NCBI GenBank assembly: GCA_036365455.1
Contig: JAWQUS010000032.1
Location: 18,422,001 to 18,486,000 of the forward strand
Source of the DNA: Macrosoma leucophasiata
Taxonomy: Eukaryota > Arthropoda > Insecta > Lepidoptera > Hedylidae
DNA: 64,000 nucleotides
Direction: 5' to 3'
A model generated the notes under the pieces. The model was not told where the DNA came from and did no database searches. It worked only from the letters and a program-made list of their open reading frames with translations. The translations under genes were made by a program, and so were the position numbers. This document shows, one piece after another, positions 1 through 10,298 of this stretch (the first letter of the stretch is position 1; the number at the start of each line of letters is the position of its first letter).

Positions 1-211
1 GCTAACAGGCTGTGCAAATAAAATATATAACAGTCAACTAGTATGTTTGTTGCCCGATGGAATTAGTCCGTATATTCGATGTCACGATTTGGACAAATAT
101 GTTTTTCAATGGCTGACACGCGGCTTACTCGTGAACGAGTAGGATTAATTTGTTTTTTGAAGTGCTAAACAAATATACAGTTCACCTGATGTTAAGTAAT
201 ACCTTCTTTTA
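1..211. other. AT-rich stretch, nothing recognised
   Basis: No convincing exon, RNA gene or repeat match within the window; only short chance open frames. Confidence 0.5.
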
Positions 212-405
212 TGTAATGGAAGGGGCAAACAAGCATGCAGTTCACATTGATGTTAAGTGATCAAGGTCAAAATGCAGATGCGTTGCCACTCCTGAGGCCT
301 AAGGTATTTTGCCTCTGTGCCGGAAATTACAGGCCCCTAAACTGTAGCCCATATGCATTGTCACTCCTGAGACCTAGGGTATTATGCGTCTGTGCCGACA
401 ATTAC
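212..405 (-). repeat. Family A copy, tail half, partly duplicated
   Basis: Reverse complement of the poly-A end of family A. The segment carrying CACTCCTGAGGCCTAAGG and GCCTCTGTGCCGGAAATTAC is present about twice in tandem (near 290-340 and 360-405). The head is missing. Confidence 0.8.
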
Positions 406-559
406 AGGAAGAATATACACCCGGAACACGAGTTGTATACTAAGTCGCATCGGGACGTGACGACCCTACCGCCCACAAGCAGAAGAATTGTCCACTGTGG
501 AAGAGAATACCACCGTTAGTGCAGCCAGACAACCGAACATACAATGGTGGTCAAACCAT
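406..559. other. Short unassigned stretch
   Basis: Moderately GC-rich, and open for about 50 codons when read on + from the preceding A copy. It has no recognisable domain and no other copy in the window. Confidence 0.35.
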
Positions 560-656
560 TTTACTGGTGGGATAGCTCCAGTGACGGAGCTCGCGGGCGT
601 AGGCACCACCGCATTACCTAATATACTTGCCGTTAAATGGTAGTGTTCAGCACTAT
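560..656 (+). repeat. Family A copy, head only
   Basis: Starts ACTGGTGGGATAGCTCCAGT and runs to TTCAGCACTATCGAT, then passes directly into a headless family D copy. Both are truncated at the join, so this is a recombination or template-switch junction. Confidence 0.8.
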
Positions 657-1001
657 CGATGGGTGACCGCTAGTGGCAAATTTTAATGCGCGTTTCCGTG
701 CTTCGGAGGGCACGTTAAGCCGTCGGTCCCGGTTGCTATCGATAGATTGCAGTCGTTAAACCTTGTCGGGGGCCATATGGGCGGTTTGAAAGCATCCGAC
801 AGCGGGTTGGCCAGTTGGCCACTAACCCTTATCTCCACCAACCCGCATTGGAGCATGGGCGGTTTGAAAGCATCTGACAGCGGGTTGGCCAGTTGGCCAC
901 TAACCCTTATCTCCACCAACCCGCATTGGAACAGCGTGATGGAGTAAGCTGTAGGCCTCGCCCAATAAGGGGAAAGACTCGTGCCCAGCTGTGTGACGTA
1001 T
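657..1001 (+). repeat. Family D copy with internal 78-bp tandem duplication
   Basis: Matches D from GATGGGTGACCGCTAGTGGC to the CGTAT end. Positions 777-854 and 855-932 are two nearly identical 78-bp units beginning ATGGGCGGTTTGAAAGCATC. The duplication is not seen in the other seven D copies. Confidence 0.85.
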
Positions 1002-1013
1002 CAAAGTCAAAGG

Positions 1014-1620
1014 TTTTTTTTTTTTTTTTTTTCATTTATTTAGGACAACAAACAATTACACTCATAAAGTAACAAGGACAATTACTCGGTACATAATTTT
1101 ACAAGGAGCGTAATCAACCCCGTTGTCCACAAATTAACTATTAGGACATTTTAGGGTAGCGGTGTGAAAATACAAAATCATTTTTTTGAACAAAAAAAAT
1201 AACAAAAAGAATACACCACAGATGTTAACACAAAGTAAACAATATTAATCTTACATTATGTTAATGTTCTGCATTACATTTAGAACATTTCGCTTAAATG
1301 CGTTAGGTGACGTTTCAAAAAATTCTACCTTAGTGAAATATTTGTTATATTGTTTCATGAGTCTATTTATAGGTGCTCGCTCACCTGCATTAGTTTTACA
1401 ATTAGGGGGTGCAAATAGGTTGTTCTTACGGGTATTTCGTGTCGTAGAACGACATGGAATACTAATATAAACTTGATTATTAAGTCTATTGCAGTCAAAT
1501 TTGTAGTGACATATAAAGGTTGCCATTATTAAGCATCTCTGAGATAAGCTGAAGGCAAGCGAATGGACGATCATGGTGAAATTATTATGGTTTCTTGTAG
1601 GCTTCTGTTCTGAACCCTAG
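1014..1620 (-). mobile_element. LINE 3' end, 5'-truncated (unclassified)
   Basis: On the minus strand this is a LINE 3' end: a C-terminal coding tail, an AT-rich 3' UTR and a poly-A seen as a T run at 1014-1032. It is unrelated to LINEs E, M and N of this window. Confidence 0.7.
1251..1574 (-). pseudogene. C-terminal tail of a LINE reverse transcriptase
   Basis: A 107-codon frame with RSTTRNTRKNNLFAPPNCKT followed by a basic, hydrophobic tail (PINRLMKQYNKYFTKVEFF). From memory, this NNLF-P then N-x-Y spacing is typical of the extreme C-terminus of insect non-LTR reverse transcriptases. No catalytic domain is present. Expected product: none; a 5'-truncated remnant. Confidence 0.6.
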
Positions 1621-2074
1621 AAATGAAACCCTTATTATAGCAGCACTCGTGTATTTGTCTGTCACCAGCGTGTAAGTACAATCATTTCTTCGAGAATTGA
1701 TCTAATTTTCAAAACTAGTTTACACTACAACGTGCGGTTTCAAGGTAAAATAGTAATGGTTATTACTATTTCCACAAATACACGATTGTTTGGTATCCTT
1801 CAGCCAAATTACATGTTTGTATGTTTTGGCTGCGCTGGCGCATGCACCTTGCTCGATTTATTCCAGATTTAGATAGGTACTGATTAACTAGTTCGTAATA
1901 CTACTACCTATGGTTTAGGTCCGACTGCGTCACAAGAAGAGTTATGTTTTTCGAGTGTAAGTATGTATAACTATGTATATTTTATGGTTCACCCTCTGGT
2001 CTTAAATGATTATAGCTAGAAAGGTGTCGTTAGATTGGTTTTAATAGTGCAAGAAACACTTAACAGACAAAGAA
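1621..2074. other. No gene or repeat recognised
   Basis: AT-rich, many stops in all frames, no splice-like open segment noticed. Confidence 0.45.
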
Positions 2075-2212
2075 TTATTGCTATGGCATCCACTACATAA
2101 GACGCAATCTAGTAGAGCACTGGGGAAACACAAGTATCTATCTAGTACGGAAAAAGACCGCGCTGAATCGCACTTATAAAGTTTTCTTACAAGTTGCTCC
2201 ATATGCAACTTC
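2075..2212 (+). repeat. Two-copy repeat, copy 1
   Basis: Aligns with 32045-32180 in the same orientation. Shared blocks include TCTAGTACG and AAGTTTTCTTAC, around a GCGCCATCTAGTG-type core. Unclassified. Confidence 0.6.
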
Positions 2213-2324
2213 CCAACATAACTCGTTAATAAATTATAAGAATTCCTTGTAGGCTTACCCTTAAATGGCTACCTTACGATGGAGGATATCGTTGAATATA
2301 ATTTTATGTACATAAATAGTAGGT

Positions 2325-2648
2325 GAGTAATATTTTTATTTTTTGCAATAACACATGCGAATGAATCATAGAAATTAAAGAAAAACAGCGACATCTAACG
2401 ATATTGTATAAACTGCTAAGTCTATCATATCGGTTGTAAAGCTATTAATCAATGGATTATCAATGGATGTCGTTTATCGACCCTAAATCGGTAAAAAATT
2501 TGACGCATCGGTGTGGGACTTCCGTCGCTTAGTGGTAAAGCGGCTGAACTGGTTATCGTGAGGTCGTAGGTTCGATTCCTGCCCAAAGTCCGTTTTTTCT
2601 GTCCATTTTTTTTTTAATTTCTCGTAGGTATGTGTTGTTACTTTCTCT
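2325..2648. repeat. Family T inverted dimer, decayed left arm
   Basis: The left end carries the outer tail motif (GCAATAACACATGCGAATGA at 2346), but the left tRNA-like head is gone. The central spacer and the right tRNA-like arm (2517-2590, +) remain, followed by a T-rich tail. Same layout as 20692-21066, 38620-39035 and 61262-61490. Confidence 0.7.
2517..2590 (+). other. tRNA-like head of a family T arm
   Basis: Cloverleaf-like sequence with an A box (CGCTTAGTGGTAAAGCGG) and a B box (GGTTCGATTCC). The acceptor ends GGACTTC and AAAGTCC pair imperfectly. Embedded in the repeat, so judged a SINE head and not a functional tRNA gene. Confidence 0.7.
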
Positions 2649-3001
2649 ACGCTTTGTACATCAAACCGAAGAAGGATCCTTATCGCAAAGAGTTGTATAA
2701 AAATGCATAGAACTGAACGTCACTTGAGTAGCAAACGCCAAAGTTTATGTTTCCAATTCTTACATTGTATCACGTCCTCACGAACGTAAACATGTGCACT
2801 GCGTCTAAAACATAGTGGTCACGATCATGACATTACGTACTATTGTATGTAAACTATGATTACATTCACAATCACATGTTATTATAAAGATATGAGTATA
2901 AAATTATAATTGCACTTCATTTTGAAGGCTAGGTCGTAAGAGGTGAAGTTGGAATTCTACAATACTGCGCCATTATTGAATAATAATAATTATTTTTTTT
3001 T
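2649..3001. other. No gene or repeat recognised
   Basis: AT-rich spacer with no supportable feature. Confidence 0.45.
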
Positions 3002-3266
3002 TTATGTAATGGAAGTTGCAGACAAGCATGCAGTTCACATTGATGTTAAGTGATCGAGCCTATAGACACCCACACAAAGACCAAGATCAAAATGCAGATG
3101 CGTTACCACTCCTGAGGCCTAAGGTGTTATGCCTCTGTCTCGGAAGTTACAGGTCCGTACATTTCCACCTAACCGGAACACGATAGTGCTGAACACTACC
3201 ATTTAGGGGCAAGTATATTAGGTAATGCGGTGGTGCCTACGCCCGCGAGGAGATCTACCACCAGTA
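3002..3266 (-). repeat. Family A copy
   Basis: Near full length, from the poly-T at 2993 (poly-A on minus) to the head CTACCACCAGTAAT. A deletion sits in the middle of the tail half. Confidence 0.85.
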
Positions 3267-3309
3267 ATTAAATTAAATCAGATTTCATGTAGAAAACGGA
3301 ATCTACTCT

Positions 3310-3357
3310 AGAAGATTAGTGGTAGCAAGCCACTACTGCTATGCTGGGTTCCTGGGA
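3310..3357 (+). repeat. Family B fragment (tRNA-like head)
   Basis: GATTAGTGGTAGCAAGCCAC and GCTGGGTTCCTGGG match the B-SINE head only. Confidence 0.55.
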
Positions 3358-3550
3358 GCCGACCGCCTAACTCAAATGCTTTCGTGATGCTTTCGATTAT
3401 GACGCCGTTCCATTTTCTTCTTCTTCATCTTTTGTCTGCAAGTGTATTCTTCCGAAGGTACATATGTCAGAGCAAAATGTTTTAACAGGCGGCACGACAA
3501 AATAACTGTCGGCTCTCTGGTTGCGACGTGCGAATCAGAGGGTAAAATGG

Positions 3551-3785
3551 TGATCCGGTGCGGTTTTCACGTTCGTTCCTGTCCAAAACGTGTAAATTGT
3601 GGAACGAGCTTCCTTCTGAGGTGCTCCCTAGGTGCTACATAAATGGCGTCAAAAGAGTCCTTCAGGGCTGTACCGCGTTGGCAACTCCCCTGGTGTTGCA
3701 AATGTTCATAGGCGACGGTGACCACTTTCCATCAAGTGGCCCGTTTGCTTGCCAGTCAACCTTCAGACATAAAAAAAAGTGTATT
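3551..3785 (+). mobile_element. LINE N 3' end
   Basis: Matches the last 230 bp of the N LINE at 53755-55200: GTGCGGTTTTCACGTTCGTT through CTTCAGACATAAAA. The codons for the RT C-terminus are present but frame-shifted relative to it. Confidence 0.85.
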
Positions 3786-3887
3786 ATCCTTTATCTTTAG
3801 CAAATACAATAGATCAAATGCAGATGCATCTACCCTTGAAGCCTAAGCTGTAATCTCTGTGACAAATTATGCGATAATACTCACTCA

Positions 3888-3960
3888 CTCTCTTCAGCCA
3901 TAAGACGTCCCCTGTTGGGCAAAGTCTGCCCCAAAAACGCTCACAACGGCGTTGTGTTAT
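3888..3960 (-). repeat. RTE-like 3' end fragment
   Basis: CAGCCATAAGACGTCC on + resembles the reverse complement of the 3' end seen more fully at 33558-33692. Short and diverged. Confidence 0.4.
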
Positions 3961-4039
3961 GCAAGATCAAGGGAGAATATGCCATTATCGCCACGCTTGG
4001 CAAGCGGATAGGCGATCGTGGTAGCGGGAGTATTATCAC

Positions 4040-4383
4040 GGGACACGGTGTAGATCGTAAGCGATCTACTCGGTTAAGCACTACGGGCACGGTCGGGTAG
4101 TGTGATGGGTGACCGGTAGTGGCAAATTAAATGCGCGTTTCCGTGCTTTGGAGGGCACGTTAAGCCGTCGCGGTCGGTCCCGGTTGTTATCGATAGATAG
4201 CAGTCGTTAAACCTTGTCGGTGGCCTTATGGGCGTATTGAAAACATCCGACAGCGGGTTGGCCACTAACCCACCCACCTCCACCAATCCGCATTGGAGCA
4301 GCGTGGTGGAGTAAGCTCCAAGCCTCCCCCCAAAAAGGGGAGAGACTCGTGCCCAGCAGTGGGACGTATAATGGGTTGCCATT
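4040..4383 (+). repeat. Family D copy
   Basis: Contains the hairpin GTAGATCGTAAGCGATCTAC, the body, and the 3' end GTGGGACGTATAATGGGTTG. Nearly full length. Confidence 0.85.
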
Positions 4384-4542
4384 AATTAACTAACTGCTGC
4401 GCATCCTAAGTTATTGTATTCACTATGCGGTAATAATAGCATAAATTAGCATCTAATCAAAATATGATAGGCTAGGATCCCACTGCAGAATCATTTCGTT
4501 CATCCAGATATGGTGCAAACCTAAGTTTTACGCATATTTATA

Positions 4543-4741
4543 ATCTAGAGCAGAGGTTCGCGGAGGTTTCTTGTAGACCCCTTTCAATTTTTTTCTGGTT
4601 TCCGTGGACCACCCCTTCCTTGCTACATTTATATCACATTCTCATATTTCCAAATTTTATTCACGCCTACGTAGACCCCCATCGAGTCCCGTGGACCCCA
4701 GGGGGTCTATATGGACCACTTTGGGAATCACTGATCTAGAG
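4543..4741. mobile_element. hAT-type MITE with perfect 8-bp target duplication
   Basis: Element 4551-4733 (183 bp) with imperfect terminal inverted repeats, CAGAGGTTCGC at the left and GGGAATCACTG at the right. It is flanked on both sides by ATCTAGAG (4543-4550 and 4734-4741). An 8-bp duplication and CAG-start ends are diagnostic of the hAT superfamily. No coding capacity. Confidence 0.9.
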
Positions 4742-5187
4742 AATATATATCTATTAAGTTGCCTATAAAAATTTGGCCGCAAGTATTTTTTAGTAAATTT
4801 ATCAGCCCGCAACTTTTATTTGCTGCCGATTTAATTTGGCTCCCGTATATCATAATATACATAGTGGTGCCTTCATCCTCGAACTGCAACACAAAAACAC
4901 TACCGCCAGTAAAAAATAACCTTCATTTGCACCTTGTCACGGAACCCTATAAATAAATTTTCATAATATCTCCCAACAGAGCGATGAAAACTACGCTGTA
5001 CAAGCGGCATATTTAATTAAAAATACCGCGACAATGCGCGGTAATGTTGACGACCGATGATAATCGAAACGCGGTATACTCGAATATTATTATAAAACGT
5101 GCCTACGTGTATACTACACGAATACATTATTACCTACGTATAGTTGTAGCTCTGTCTATCTCATGAGGAGAGAGAGTTCATAAACTT
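4742..5187. other. No gene or repeat recognised
   Basis: AT-rich, stop-rich spacer. A 65-codon frame at 4759 has no coding signature. Confidence 0.45.
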
Positions 5188-5802
5188 ACTGGTGGTAGAG
5201 CTCCAGTGACGGAGCTCGCGGGCGTAGGCACCACCGCATTACCTAATATCTTCTTCTTTGTCGTATTCTTCATTACTGAAGGTCGTGCCCGTTTTGGTGG
5301 AGGAGGAGGAGTTGACGAGTTGCCAGGCCGCTCTATCTTCAGCTTTTCTGAGAGCTGCAGTCACCGGCAGTCCAGTGATTTCTTTTATGGCGTCAGACCA
5401 TCGGCTAGGTGATCGGCCTCTGGGTCTTTTTCCGTCTACTTTACCCACCACAACCAGTTTGTCGAAGTTTTCTGGTTGTCTTCGAACTATGTGGCCAAAG
5501 TAGGTGAGAATGCGCTGGTAACAGATTGTCGAGAGCCTAGTTCGGATTTTTAGCTGGTCGAGGATAGATTTGTTTGATTTTTTGCTGTCCATGGTATGCG
5601 CAACATCCTTCTCCAGCACCACCTAATATACTTGCCGCTAAATGATAGTGGTCAGCACTATCATTTCCGGCACAGAGACATAACATCTTAGGCCTCAGGA
5701 GTAGTGACGCATCTGCAGTTTGACCTTGGTCTTTGTATGGGTGTCTGTAGGCTGCAGTCATCACTTAACATCAATGTGAACTGCATGCCTGTTTGCCACT
5801 TC
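5188..5802 (+). repeat. Family A copy interrupted by an RTE fragment
   Basis: The head runs from ACTGGTGGTAGAGCTCCAGT to ACCTAATAT (5249) and resumes with ACCTAATATACTTGCCGC at 5621, continuing to the GCCTGTTTGCCACTTCG end. The 9 bp ACCTAATAT is repeated on both sides of the insert. Confidence 0.9.
5250..5620 (-). mobile_element. RTE-type LINE, C-terminal fragment inserted in family A
   Basis: A 371-bp 5'-truncated insertion flanked by a 9-bp duplication (ACCTAATAT, 5241-5249 and 5621-5629). On minus it encodes an uninterrupted C-terminal segment with ILDQLKIRTRLSTICYQRIL, YFGHIVRR and GKRPRGRSPSRWSDAI. From memory, this arrangement is that of the end of lepidopteran RTE endonuclease/reverse transcriptases. 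It ends in a GAA-rich tail (5250-5262 on +). RT and endonuclease domains are absent, so it is dead on arrival. Confidence 0.88.
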
Positions 5803-5845
5803 GTTCAGGATCTTTCCAAGAAAATCCTGAACGGGAGCAGGACCA

Positions 5846-6093
5846 GGGGTGCGACCGCCTATCGACATTGCTATTATCGTTGTTATTGCTGTCAAATTTT
5901 CATGTCGATTTTTGCTTTAACTAAATAACAATAATCGAAATAATCTGCCATTGTCGCTTATTTCTCACCTATGAAAGCAAGAAAAACGATCAGATTATCA
6001 CTACTGTTTTTAAAGGAGCTACAAATCGACATGAAAATTGGACAGCAATGACAACTACAATAGCAATGACGTTAGGCGGTTGCATCACTCCGC
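5846..6093. mobile_element. MITE with long imperfect inverted repeats
   Basis: Arms of about 70 bp (5846-5918 and 6021-6093) pair with some mismatches. Landmarks are GCGACCGCCTATCGACATTG on the left and its diverged complement TAGGCGGTTGCATCAC on the right. No clear target duplication, no coding capacity. Confidence 0.75.
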
Positions 6094-6311
6094 ACGCTTT
6101 GGCGCAATTGACGTGCGAAACACCTGCACGTCAGCCAGCTCAGGATTTTTCTCCATTCGGGCGGTGGAAGCCCTCGAGTTCCTCAAGTATCATTGCAGAT
6201 ATTTCCTAATTCTAAGGGTGCCATGTACCATAGTAATTTTCACGAAATATGTGAGTTGATTCGTTTTGAAGCAATTTCTAAGCAAGAGACCTAAAATTTG
6301 GAAAATTATGA

Positions 6312-6604
6312 TTTTTTTTTTTTTTTATGTTATGGAAGTGGTAAACAAGCATGCAGTTCACATTGATGTTAAGTGATGACTGCAGCCTATAGACACCCAC
6401 ACAAAGACCAAGGTCAAAATGCAGATGCGTTACCACTCCTGAGGCCTAAGGTCTTATGCCTCTGTGCCAGAAATTACAGGGTCGTACATTACCACCTGAC
6501 CGGAACACGATAGTGTTGAACACTACCATTTAGCGGCAAGTATATTAGGTAATGCGGTGGTGCCTACGCCCGCGAGCTCCGTCACTGGAGCTCTACCACC
6601 AGTA
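6312..6604 (-). repeat. Family A copy, full length
   Basis: Runs from the poly-T at 6311-6325 to the head GAGCTCTACCACCAGTAA. Well preserved. Confidence 0.9.
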
Positions 6605-6605
6605 A

Positions 6606-7032
6606 TATAATAAATATTTTTTCCGTAGACAAAGAAAAGAAAAACATTTAAAAAGTCTATCGTAACATACATTTATCGTAACATAAACAATCTCTGAGTT
6701 GTACGGACCGGAACCACATGCTCGCGCACTTAGCCAGTTCTAATAATTAAGTATATCCTTAATCACAGTTTAAACCACACTTTAATCATAGTTCACAGCT
6801 TGTATTTTAATTAACGGATTCTCGCCAGTCTCTCCGGAGAGCATTTTATATGATGAGGCAGAAGTTAAGAAAAGTTTTAAATTGAATACAGCGTATTAAA
6901 TTTAAAATGTCGGAGCGTACGCGAGGGCCCTTGGAGCCAAATATAATTTCCTGACCGTGACCTGTCCCTTATTGCTGGTATTACATTATGTTTATTTCAA
7001 CAACTTTATGAGTGGTAGTCTTCAACTTGCTA
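6606..7032. other. No gene or repeat recognised
   Basis: AT-rich. The motif GGAGCGTACGCGAGG near 6903 faintly resembles GAGAGCGTACGC of the repeats at 62354 and 63662, but the similarity is not extended. Confidence 0.4.
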
Positions 7033-7320
7033 TCTCAGTAGCCTAGTGGTAGCAGACCACAACTACGACGCTGGGGTCCTGGGTTCGATTCCGGGGTCGG
7101 ATCAGAGATAACGGTGTAAAATCCATTTTATCTGGTCCTATTGGGATTTTTCCATTTTCTGGAAGTTTTCCAGTTCCTCAAAGTATGAAATAGTGCCCGG
7201 AGATGTCAACAGGCTTACATGATCCAAAACGTAACCGGTGAATCATGGGTGTTTGTGTATGCTTAAATGCATGCATTTACCTCTACCTACCCTTTCGGGG
7301 ATAACAGGCGTAAAGTGTCG
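7033..7320 (+). repeat. Family B SINE copy
   Basis: A box TAGCCTAGTGGTAGCAG and B box GGGTTCGATTCC in the head, then the body to ACAGGCGTAAAGTGTCG. Full length with a small deletion in the body. Confidence 0.88.
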
Positions 7321-7530
7321 TTAAATTTTCTCTTACCCCCCAATAGGACGAGACGAGACGTATTAGGTAAAGCAGTGTATAGTGTAGGTATTTAATTAAA
7401 AATACCGAGGCGGGCTCTTGACGTCCGAACGTTGTTCCCACCATGACATGGCTTATGATGCTGGAACTACATACTTTAGGAATAATATGCCAAGAGACAA
7501 AAGGGCCAAAATAGTACGTCTTATTGAGTT

Positions 7531-7812
7531 TGCTCCTTCTGGAGCTTACTCCACCACGCTGCTCCAATGCGGATTGCTGGAGATACGGGTTAGTGGCCAA
7601 CCCGCTGTCGGATATTTTTCAAACCGCCCATAAGGCCTCCGACAAGGTTTAACGACTTCTATCTACCGATAGCAACCGGGACCGATGGCTTAACGTGCCC
7701 TCCGAAGCACGGCAACGCGCATTTTAATTTGCCACTAGCGGTCACCAATCAGACACCCGTAATGCTTAATCGAGTAGATTGCTCTACACCAGCCGCGGGG
7801 CCATGCGCGCTT
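7531..7812 (-). repeat. Family D copy
   Basis: Matches D in reverse from GGAGCTTACTCCACCACGCT to GCGGGGCCATGCGCGC. The last 70 bp of the 3' end are missing. Confidence 0.85.
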
Positions 7813-8178
7813 CGAATGAATGAGAAGGTGTACATTATTGCTGAACCGATTCAATAAACAATCGATGTATATCGGTTATAATACTTTGCTTTTATCACAA
7901 ATCAAATGAGATTTCCACTCGACGTTCGTATACAAGTCACAAACAAATGTAATACGAACATTACAGAGCGTGAAGCTATAAACATTACAGTAATTAACGT
8001 GACGAACCAAAACGGCGATACTGGTCACCGTGACTTCCCACTGATAAAAGTTTAATATCAATGTCAAGTTTACCAAATTTAAATTGCTTTAATTTTCAAT
8101 GTCTGCTCTGATTTTCGCGAACTTCAGACATTGTAGAAATTACATCGCGTTTTGTCCTTTCCAAAGTATATTAAGACC
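7813..8178. other. No gene or repeat recognised
   Basis: AT-rich, no supportable feature. Confidence 0.45.
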
Positions 8179-8282
8179 CATAAAGCAACACGGGCCACCG
8201 GCCGCGGCGGATCGGAGGGGAGTAGCCATATGCAGGCTTTCCCCTCTGTCAAAGTACAAGCCCAAATGGTCCTCTCCACCAA
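8179..8282. repeat. Family C solo end
   Basis: Begins CATAAAGCAACACGGGCCAC and includes GGAGGGGAGTAGCCATATGC and CCTCTGTCAAAGTACAAG. The body is absent. It is similar in extent to the short copy at 40906-41009, suggesting a recurrent internal deletion derivative. Confidence 0.75.
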
Positions 8283-8394
8283 CTCTAAGGTAATTAACAA
8301 CTCTATGATAGGAAACAAGGGCGCCGCAAAGTAAAAAAACGGCAGTACGACAAATAAACATAATAAAAAAAAACATTCAGACAGTACGCGACCT

Positions 8395-8640
8395 ATTTGA
8401 TCAAGGTAGGTCAGTCTTGGTCTTCCTGGGCCTCAGCAACAATGTTTAGTCATTCGCTCATTTAACATTACATGCACTACATACCCGAACCGTCGGAGTA
8501 TGCCTTTTTCATTTTTCGACCCATAGGTACTCTCATTTACACAAAGATTTATAAGAAAAACTCTTCCATCTTCATTACGAACGCGATCGGCAAACGATGC
8601 ACCACATATTACCGCAATGATCTCACCTCGACCTGAGCGC
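8395..8640 (-). mobile_element. LINE E fragment
   Basis: Reverse match to the E C-terminus. CGACCTATTTGATCAAGGTA corresponds to the YHDQIGR coding block, and the upstream coding block extends to about 8640. It parallels 16790-17290 but is more decayed. Confidence 0.7.
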
Positions 8641-8681
8641 CCTTCGCGCTCGCTGATTGGTCGTTTCGGCTTCACATTAAT

Positions 8682-8829
8682 TTCCGGCAAAAAGGCATAA
8701 CACCTTAGGCCTCAGGAGTGGTGACGCATCTGCATTTTGACGTTGGTCTTTGTGTCTATAGGCTGCAGTCATCGCTTAACATCAATGTGAACTGCATGCT
8801 TGTTTGCCACTTCCATAACATAAAAAAAC
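8682..8829 (+). repeat. Family A copy, tail half
   Basis: 5'-truncated at TTTCCGGCA and complete to the CATAACATAAAAAAACA tail. It lies 40 bp from a LINE E fragment. Confidence 0.85.
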
Positions 8830-8966
8830 ATAGGTTCTTTTTTATTTTTTAATCTTTTAAGGCCTTGTAGTTTCGGGTGTAAAGGGGAGGTAATGGTAAA
8901 TTTTCATCTATTACCTTAAATAACTTCTGAACTACATTATTAAAAATTATAAATAATATATAATAT

Positions 8967-9254
8967 CCACTACTACTACGCTGGAGGTCCTGGGTTCGAT
9001 TCCCGGGTCGGGGACTATCAGATATAACGGTTTAAAATCCTTTATCTCGGGTTCTATTGGGATTTTTTCATTTTCTGGAAGTTTCCCAGACGTCGGAGTT
9101 TGGTAATGTGCCCGGAGATGGCAACAGGCTCGCCACCTGTTACATGGGTCAAAACGTAACCGGCGAATCGTGGGTGTTTGCATGTATGCTTCAATGCATG
9201 CATTTGCCTCTGCCTACCCCTTCGGGGATTACAGGCGTGAAGTTACGTTTATAA
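8967..9254 (+). repeat. Family B SINE copy
   Basis: The head lacks the A box, starting inside ACTACTACTACGCTGG. The B box GGGTTCGATTCCCGG and the full body to GGCGTGAAGTTACGTTT are present. Confidence 0.88.
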
Positions 9255-9469
9255 ATAATATCATTGAGATTCTCACTATACATCTTTTCATTTTTAAATA
9301 TTTCTAATTCAGACAAAAAAAAATTAATATATATTTAGACGTCTGCTCCAAGAAACGTGTAAGTACATATTATTTTCCGTGCAAAATTCCAATTCAATCA
9401 GCTCAGTTATACATAATGACGTAAATTGGCTGTGACAGATGGAAAGACAAGACTAGTGATCAGTCAGTA

Positions 9470-9600
9470 GACGGTCGAGTGCGCGAAGCGCGCGGCGCGG
9501 AAACAGCACCGGGGCACACCGCGGACACTCCGCCAGAATTCCATATAAACGCTTGATTTGGTCTCTATTACACAGACATCAATCAGTGACGTGTATTTAC
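9470..9600 (+). promoter_or_regulatory. CpG-rich promoter-like patch
   Basis: An isolated CpG-rich block (9473-9535, including GTGCGCGAAGCGCGCGGCGC) precedes TATAAAC at 9544 and an arthropod-initiator-like TCAGT at 9583. The spacing of about 40 bp is longer than the usual 30, so the match is imperfect. It could be a core promoter or untranslated first exon; a repeat internal promoter is equally possible. Confidence 0.3.
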
Positions 9601-9639
9601 ACGTGCACCTGTGTGCGTAGCACGTAGAAAATACCAACC

Positions 9640-9745
9640 GTCGCCCAAAAGAGGGGAGGGGATTGGATGAGGCGGGGAAATCGGGCGGGACGTCGAAGTG
9701 TCCATTCTATACGTAGTATTATTACCTACTCTCTGCCGGGGTTTG
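9640..9745 (+). repeat. Two-copy repeat J, copy 1
   Basis: GGGAAATCGGGCGGGACGTC and ATTCTATACGTAGTATTATT match 53148-53232 in the same orientation. Unclassified dispersed repeat. Confidence 0.65.
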
Positions 9746-10186
9746 CCCCCTCTGCTGCTGCTTCTTCTGGCCTGCCATGCAGAGCGGCGTCGGGTGCCCT
9801 TACTTTCAGGGTGTACGTATCGCCTGTTGAGAGAGGGTATTTTGGCTCTTTGTATTTTTTTTTTATTGAGGTGCTTACTTTATTGTTTTTTTTTCTTGGT
9901 TTTTATTATGATTCTGTAGTGTTACTTTCTTACTTTTCCATAGAAAGAAAAAACCACTATTTTACTCCGGGCTTGTTCTATCAAGTTTATCACACAGATT
10001 TTATTTCAAATTGACTATTATTTAAATCTAGCTGCACTATAGACTTGCGTTACCTGTTAATTACCATTCGCCACCTGCGCAATGTAATTATGTACTTAAT
10101 CACTTTCCAATTGCCCATTTATGGGCTCCAATATTCATTATTCACGTGGTGTGCATTTACTAGATAGACAACAAGATTTTTTTTAA

Positions 10187-10298
10187 GTAAGAAATGTGGC
10201 AAACTAGCAAGTAGCTTACATTGATGGTGATAACTGCAGCCTATAGACATCTACACAAAAACCAGAGGTCAAAATGCAGATGCACACCTCTGAGCCTT
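10187..10298 (-). repeat. Family A copy, old subfamily, tail part
   Basis: CTGCAGCCTATAGACATCTA and CAAAATGCAGATGCACACC match the diverged A subfamily. The corresponding head piece reappears at 10561-10600, so the Helitron-like element 10299-10532 appears to sit inside this copy. Confidence 0.7.

Noticed and set aside
683..947. Overlapping frames encoding repeated GGLKASDSGLASWPLTLIST on + and a mirrored repeat on minus
   Set aside because: Produced by the 78-bp tandem duplication inside a family D retroelement, not by a repeat protein.
5239..5622. 127-codon minus frame as a host gene
   Set aside because: C-terminus of an RTE reverse transcriptase inside a repeat with a target duplication.
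9667..10014. 115-codon + frame
   Set aside because: Begins inside repeat J and continues through T-rich sequence; low-complexity Phe/Leu run.
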